From Dethiobacter sp. (lineage in GTDB: Bacteria > Bacillota > Dethiobacteria > DTU022): a stretch of 8,864 nucleotides of DNA. A program made the translations under genes and the position numbers. Below, piece by piece: positions 5,743 to 8,864 of the stretch (position 1 is the first letter of the stretch; each line of letters begins with the position of its first letter). The stretch covers positions 1-8,864 of the forward strand of contig JAGXSR010000137.1 of the NCBI GenBank assembly GCA_018333405.1, written 5' to 3'. The notes beneath the pieces are model-generated. The model was not told the DNA's origin. It did not search any database and saw nothing but the letters and a program-made list of their open reading frames with translations.

Positions 5743-6596
5743 AGAGCGATTTATGGCAAATATCACCCGGTTTCGAAGAGGTCATGCCGGCCGAATACCG
5801 GGAGCTGGTAGATAACGGACCCTTCGGCAAAAAACTTGGTGTGGCCGATATGGGCACATTTAAGGAGCTGCTGGAGGAGCACCCCTTATGCGCCGGATGC
5901 GGACTAGCCCTTTCCCTGCGCCTGACCCTGATCGCGCTGCCCAATCCTGAAGATACAATCATCGTCGGGGCCACAGGCTGCAGCTCTTTAGCCTTCCCTC
6001 AGGTTTCGGTGCATAATATTCATTCCCTGTTCGGAAACCAGAATGCCGTGGCCACAGGCTTAAAGAGAGCTCTCTCCCTCCGCTTTCCCGGGCAGGTAAA
6101 AGACGTTGTAGTGATCGCCGGAGACGGCGCCACCTGTGATATCGGACTGGAAGCGGTGGTGCACTCCTGGTTCAGGGGCGAAAAGCTGGCCACGATTATG
6201 CTGGACAACGAAGCCTATGCCAATACCGGCGGGCAGGAGAGCGGGATGAGCCGGATCGGCACCGTGCTGAATATGGCGCCGCAGGGGAAGAAATTCAGTA
6301 AGGTTAATTTCCCGGAGATAGCCAAGGCGGCCGGCTGCGCCTATGTGGCCGTGGCGGAGCCAAGCCGGCCGAAGCGTCTGGAGCAAGCCGTGCGCCGGGC
6401 CATTTTAGTAGCCCGCGAGATCGGTCCTGCCTATGTGCAGCTGTTCACCCCCTGCCCCACCAATTACAAGTTCAAGCCTAGCGAAACGCTCTCCTTGATC
6501 AAAAAACGGGAACAGGAAGGGGTTTTTCAGACGATGGAATACCTGTCCCCGGAGGCGGAAGCATATATTAAGCAAATTGAGGAGGCGAAGCGGTAA
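5739..6596 (+). CDS. porB: 2-oxoacid:ferredoxin oxidoreductase, beta subunit (TPP-binding)
   Basis: This catalytic subunit binds the diphosphate of TPP and the proximal 4Fe-4S cluster. The 285-aa protein shows the TPP motif GDG at 128-130 running to DN at 156-157. It also has the four expected cluster cysteines: Cys51 and Cys54 in LCAGCG, Cys81 in GATGCSS, and Cys239 in TPCPTNYKF. The four positions correspond to those binding the proximal cluster in the Desulfovibrio africanus pyruvate enzyme. The ATG at 5739 lies 8 nt after AGGAGG (5725-5730) and overlaps the alpha stop as ATGA. An upstream in-frame GTG at 5730 lies in the ribosome binding site itself and is rejected. The N-terminus (about 40 residues before the CAGC motif) is somewhat longer than in minimal beta subunits. 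Confidence 0.94.
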   Translation: MKSDLWQISPGFEEVMPAEYRELVDNGPFGKKLGVADMGTFKELLEEHPLCAGCGLALSLRLTLIALPNPEDTIIVGATGCSSLAFPQVSVHNIHSLFGNQNAVATGLKRALSLRFPGQVKDVVVIAGDGATCDIGLEAVVHSWFRGEKLATIMLDNEAYANTGGQESGMSRIGTVLNMAPQGKKFSKVNFPEIAKAAGCAYVAVAEPSRPKRLEQAVRRAILVAREIGPAYVQLFTPCPTNYKFKPSETLSLIKKREQEGVFQTMEYLSPEAEAYIKQIEEAKR

Positions 6597-7264
6597 TGCA
6601 GGCCAAAACATTTATTCGCATGTCGGGGCTGGGCGGACAAGGAGTGGTTACTGCCGCGCATATCCTGGGCAGCGCCGCCGTCCGCTCCGGCTTGCTGAGC
6701 ACGGTTAACCCGTTTTTCGGGGCGGAAAAGAGACTTGCCCCGGCGGAAAGCTATGTGCGGATCTCTTCCCAGACGATCCATGAGCGGGGCGAAGTGCTTT
6801 TTCCCGATATAATCATGATCTTTCACCCCCATGTAATCACCCTCGGGAAAAGCTATACCATGCCTTTTTTCGACGGCTTGCAGAAGCAAGGCAAGATCAT
6901 CATCAACGCGCCGGAGCCACTGCCCTTAAACGAGAGCGAGAGAGCGCAGCTGGCTGCATTAAATGCCCGGCTCTATTATATTTCGGCCACGCGCCTGGCC
7001 CTGGAAATAGCCGGCACGGAACTTTCCAGCAATATAGCCATGCTCGGCGCGCTGATCGCGGTAACCGACCTGGTCAGCCAACAAGCGCTGGAAGAGGCGC
7101 TGGCGGAGAGATTCGGCGGGACAAAAAAATTCGTGGCCTCAGGAACCACCGCTGCCCTGGATGATGTGTTGAAAAGCAAATTCACCAAGCTGGCCCAGTT
7201 GATGGATAAGAATATAGCACTGATCGAGCAGGCCAAGAGCTCCATACAGGAGCACGTGATCTAA
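6596..7264 (+). CDS. porG: 2-oxoacid:ferredoxin oxidoreductase, gamma subunit
   Basis: The gamma subunit (POR catalytic gamma-type domain) helps form the CoA-binding surface and holds the complex together. The 222-aa protein begins with the family signature RMSGLGGQGVVTAA at 8-21, followed by the FFGAEKRLAPAESYVRIS segment at about 40-57, where many homologues have a G-x-E-x-R-GG sequence. The ATG at 6596 overlaps the beta stop by 1 nt (TAATG), and GAGGAGG (6579-6585) lies 10 nt upstream. The ferredoxin subunit is not fused here but encoded separately just downstream. The last 40 residues look helical and charged, a possible subunit contact. Confidence 0.92.
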   Translation: MQAKTFIRMSGLGGQGVVTAAHILGSAAVRSGLLSTVNPFFGAEKRLAPAESYVRISSQTIHERGEVLFPDIIMIFHPHVITLGKSYTMPFFDGLQKQGKIIINAPEPLPLNESERAQLAALNARLYYISATRLALEIAGTELSSNIAMLGALIAVTDLVSQQALEEALAERFGGTKKFVASGTTAALDDVLKSKFTKLAQLMDKNIALIEQAKSSIQEHVI

Positions 7265-7280
7265 GGAGGGAAAGCCGAAT

Positions 7281-7469
7281 ATGTATGTTGCCGCGAAAGT
7301 TGATGAAAATAAATGCAATGGCTGTAAACTGTGCATCTGGTCATGCCCGGATCCAAATGTAATTATCTTGCACCCCAACAAGAAGGTTTCGATCAATCAA
7401 AGCCGCTGTAAGGGGTGCGGGCTGTGTGTGATCGCCTGCAAAAGAGAGGCGCTGAGCATCGATTCGTAA
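7281..7469 (+). CDS. porD: 2x[4Fe-4S] ferredoxin, delta subunit of the oxidoreductase
   Basis: This 62-aa ferredoxin carries electrons from the beta-subunit cluster out of the complex. Cysteines fit two complete binding motifs: Cys12, 15, 18, 22 (CNGCKLCIWSCPDP) and Cys43, 46, 49, 53 (CKGCGLCVIACKRE). The proline that usually follows the fourth cysteine is present in the first motif and replaced by Lys in the second. The ATG at 7281 follows AAGGAGGG (7263-7270), which overlaps the gamma stop. Delta subunits of this enzyme class are often longer; this compact version lacks an N-terminal extension. The reading frame of the next gene may begin inside its last codons. Confidence 0.93.
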   Translation: MYVAAKVDENKCNGCKLCIWSCPDPNVIILHPNKKVSINQSRCKGCGLCVIACKREALSIDS

Positions 7470-7542
7470 CGGCAGCTTAATCTATCACGGGAAAAAAGCA
7501 GCCCTGCTTACTCAACACGGCAAAGAGCGGGCGATTGCGCCG
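7462..7542 (+). other. Upstream coding extension of the DUF6671-like gene without a standard start
   Basis: The frame of the downstream gene is open back to a TGA at 7453. Read from 7462 it gives IRNGSLIYHGKK, then AALLTQHGKERAIAPVLEP, which I recognise as the usual N-terminus of this family (hydrophobic strand, then HGKE-IAP). There is no ATG, GTG or TTG between 7456 and 7542. Only ATT (7462, 7534), ATC (7480) and CTG (7504) are available. A weak GAGAGG at 7444-7449 precedes the ATT at 7462. A rare AUU/AUC start, a lost start codon, or a base error would each explain this. Confidence 0.55.
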
Positions 7543-8316
7543 GTGCTTGAGCCGCTTCTCGGTTGCCGGATTATTCGTGTGGACGGCTATGACACCGACC
7601 GGTTAGGAACATTTACCCGCGAAGTGGCACGGGCCGGCACTCAGCTTGAGGCCGCGCGGGCCAAAGCGCGTATCGGGATGGATCTTTCCTCGCTGGCCAT
7701 TGGACTGGCCAGCGAGGGATCTTTCGGTTCCCATCCGTCTGTCGGCTTACTGGCCTGGAATGTGGAGCTGCTGATCTGGATCGATGACGAGCTTGGTCTT
7801 GAGATAATCGGCAGCGCGGCCGGAAATACAAACTTTTCTCACCGGCTTGCCGCTAGTTGGGAAGAGGCGCGGCAGTTTGCCCGCGAGACCGGTTTTCCCG
7901 AACACTGGCTGGTCGTTCGTCCGGAGAGCGAAGAACATCCGCAAATACACAAAGGGATCGCCGGTTGGGATGAACTGGAATCAGTTTTCCGGCGCTGCTC
8001 TGATCTGGCCGTAAACGGCCGCGCCTTTCTGGAAACGGATATGCGTGCCCACGGCAATCCCACCCGGATGGAGTTGATCTCTGCGGCGGCCCGCGACCTG
8101 GCCCAAAAGCTGTGCCGCCGCTGCCCGGAATGCGCTGCGCCTGGTTTTCATGCGGTGGAGCGTATTACGGGGCTGCCCTGTGAGGAGTGCGGCGCGCCGA
8201 CCAAGGTGGCGCGCGCAGAAACTTACCGCTGTGCGCGTTGCCGCCATCAGCTGATCGTAGAGATCCGTGGTCCAAAAACTGCTTCAGCGGCCAGGTGCGA
8301 CTACTGCAACCCATAA
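7543..8316 (+). CDS. DUF6671-like protein with Cys-pair-rich C-terminus
   Basis: The sequence resembles the uncharacterised DUF6671 family. Family-like segments are DTDRLGTFTREV at 17-28, GTQLEAARAKAR at 32-43, GLASEGSFGSHPS at 54-66, and GFPEHWLVV at 117-125. The tail has CRRCPEC (191-197), CEEC (213-216), CARC (230-233) and CDYC (252-255), four potential zinc-binding elements. No enzymatic function is established to my knowledge. The GTG at 7543 is the first standard start in the frame, but the open frame upstream continues the family similarity (see the 7462-7542 entry), so the true protein is probably longer by up to 27 residues. It follows the ferredoxin gene with no visible promoter and may be co-transcribed. 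It carries a 12-bp inverted repeat at 7688-7717 and overlaps a convergent gene by 33 nt. Confidence 0.8.
   Translation: MLEPLLGCRIIRVDGYDTDRLGTFTREVARAGTQLEAARAKARIGMDLSSLAIGLASEGSFGSHPSVGLLAWNVELLIWIDDELGLEIIGSAAGNTNFSHRLAASWEEARQFARETGFPEHWLVVRPESEEHPQIHKGIAGWDELESVFRRCSDLAVNGRAFLETDMRAHGNPTRMELISAAARDLAQKLCRRCPECAAPGFHAVERITGLPCEECGAPTKVARAETYRCARCRHQLIVEIRGPKTASAARCDYCNP
7688..7717. repeat. Perfect 12-bp inverted repeat inside the DUF6671-like gene
   Basis: CCTCGCTGGCCA (7688-7699) and TGGCCAGCGAGG (7706-7717) are exact reverse complements around the 6-nt loop TTGGAC. The hairpin is flanked by an exact 9-bp direct repeat GGATCTTTC at 7680-7688 and 7717-7725. It encodes the conserved SSLAIGLASEG stretch, and the protein length here looks normal for the family, so it is not an obvious insertion. 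Confidence 0.7.
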
Positions 8317-8864
8317 ATCCGCTGACTGCCTGATCGATGGGCCGGTCGGGGACCGGTATACGATCCGAAAGAGCGACGGAAGCAGGTTATCCGAATATAT
8401 CAACCAAGTGAGCCAATTGCCGGCGACCGGATCCGGCGCCGACAGCCAGGCGGCCGAGGCGGCGCTGATTATAAGCCCGGCCAGAAGCAGAATGATCATC
8501 GATTGAGCCAGGCTCCGTCTTTGCAACCGCAGGTTTTTTGAACTTCCGGAAAATAATATTCTGTAAATGTTGCGCCCCGCACCGGCCATGATCAACAGTC
8601 CCGGCGCCAAAACCAAAGCGATTAAACCGGCTAAGGTGTGCAAAAAGGGCGGCAGATATCCCAAATAAGGTATTATATGATCCACCTGTCCCGTTATATC
8701 GGCATTAGCGATTATAGCCAAAGTTTGATTACGGTAGACAGCGCCGCTTTCAGCCAAAACAGTCTGCCGTTCCGCGTTCACCGAGACCACCCGGTAAAAC
8801 AACATCTCGTTCTGGCGTACGCTGCCGGTGGTGATGATATCCCCCGGAAGAAGCTCGCCTAAAC
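8284..8864 (-). CDS. SipW/archaeal-type signal peptidase I homologue, partial at the window edge, possibly inactive
   Basis: The frame is open to the right edge, so the N-terminus and the expected catalytic Ser region are outside the window. The visible part reads GELLPGDIIT, then FYRVVSVN, then ADITGQVDHIIPYLGYL, the order and end signature of S26B signal peptidases (SipW type), followed by a membrane segment at about LAGLIALVLAPGLLIM. In active enzymes of this type the FYRV position normally reads HR, the catalytic histidine; here it is Tyr. The later KGDAN-like acidic motif reads ESGAVYRN. A second hydrophobic stretch (MIILLLAGLIISAASAAWL) and a polar tail extend beyond the usual end. The gene converges with the DUF6671-like gene and overlaps it by 33 nt. 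The family call rests on these motifs. Confidence 0.65.
   Translation of the reverse strand, partial: LGELLPGDIITTGSVRQNEMLFYRVVSVNAERQTVLAESGAVYRNQTLAIIANADITGQVDHIIPYLGYLPPFLHTLAGLIALVLAPGLLIMAGAGRNIYRILFSGSSKNLRLQRRSLAQSMIILLLAGLIISAASAAWLSAPDPVAGNWLTWLIYSDNLLPSLFRIVYRSPTGPSIRQSADLWVAVVAPGR

Noticed and set aside
7680..7725. Small mobile insertion suggested by a 28-nt palindromic core between 9-bp direct repeats
   Set aside because: The core encodes conserved residues (GLASEG) of the family, the reading frame length appears normal, and the direct repeat copies fall in different frames, so an insertion is unlikely.
8342..8356. CCGGTC/GACCGG hairpin 26 nt past the DUF6671-like stop as a terminator
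   Set aside because: The stem is only 6 bp with no T-run, and it lies inside the coding region of the convergent gene.
8267..8506. Plus-strand 79-codon frame at the right end
   Set aside because: It is antisense to the signal peptidase-like gene, overlaps the end of the DUF6671-like gene, and has no ribosome binding site.

Overview
The window reads as a chromosomal segment of an endospore-forming, strictly anaerobic Firmicute, most likely a Peptococcaceae-like clostridium. The grounds are an uninterrupted sporulation sigma factor SigK with a pro-sequence, a YqeG-type HAD phosphatase, strong AGGAGG ribosome binding sites, and a multi-subunit 2-oxoacid:ferredoxin oxidoreductase operon that includes a CO dehydrogenase/acetyl-CoA synthase epsilon-like (CdhB-like) protein. 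GC content looks like the mid-50s and fairly even, with no transposase, integrase, tRNA, rRNA or CRISPR array visible. The genus call is an inference.

Left part (1-2036), all genes on the minus strand. The edge carries three degenerate 26-27 nt tandem repeats followed by a perfect 9-bp hairpin. Then come a small uncharacterised gene (194-430), a terminator-like hairpin (485-509), yqeG (translated most likely from a TTG at 1041), a 293-nt spacer with no recognisable gene, and sigK (1335-2036). A candidate sigma-E-type promoter lies just upstream of sigK, which fits known regulation of that gene.

Middle (2037-3803), plus strand. A divergent promoter region separates sigK from purE and purK. 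These two overlapping or abutting genes carry out the two-step carboxylation of aminoimidazole ribonucleotide in purine synthesis. No other pur gene is in view. purK has a possible AUU start placed exactly behind its best ribosome binding site.

Right-centre (4016-7469), plus strand. A tight five-gene operon encodes a CdhB-like protein, the alpha (TPP/pyrimidine domain), beta (TPP, one 4Fe-4S) and gamma subunits of a 2-oxoacid:ferredoxin oxidoreductase, and an 8Fe ferredoxin. Three junctions overlap by 1-3 nt and each gene has its own ribosome binding site, so the five products probably form one complex or pathway. The substrate is not fixed by the sequence. The link between a CdhB-like protein and this oxidoreductase is the most interesting system in the window.

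Right end (7462-8864). A DUF6671-like gene with a Cys-pair-rich tail follows the ferredoxin. Its homologous reading frame extends upstream of any standard start codon into the ferredoxin gene, and it contains a perfect 12-bp inverted repeat. A convergent, partial minus-strand gene overlaps its end by 33 nt. That gene encodes the C-terminal part of a SipW/archaeal-type signal peptidase homologue that appears to lack the usual catalytic histidine.
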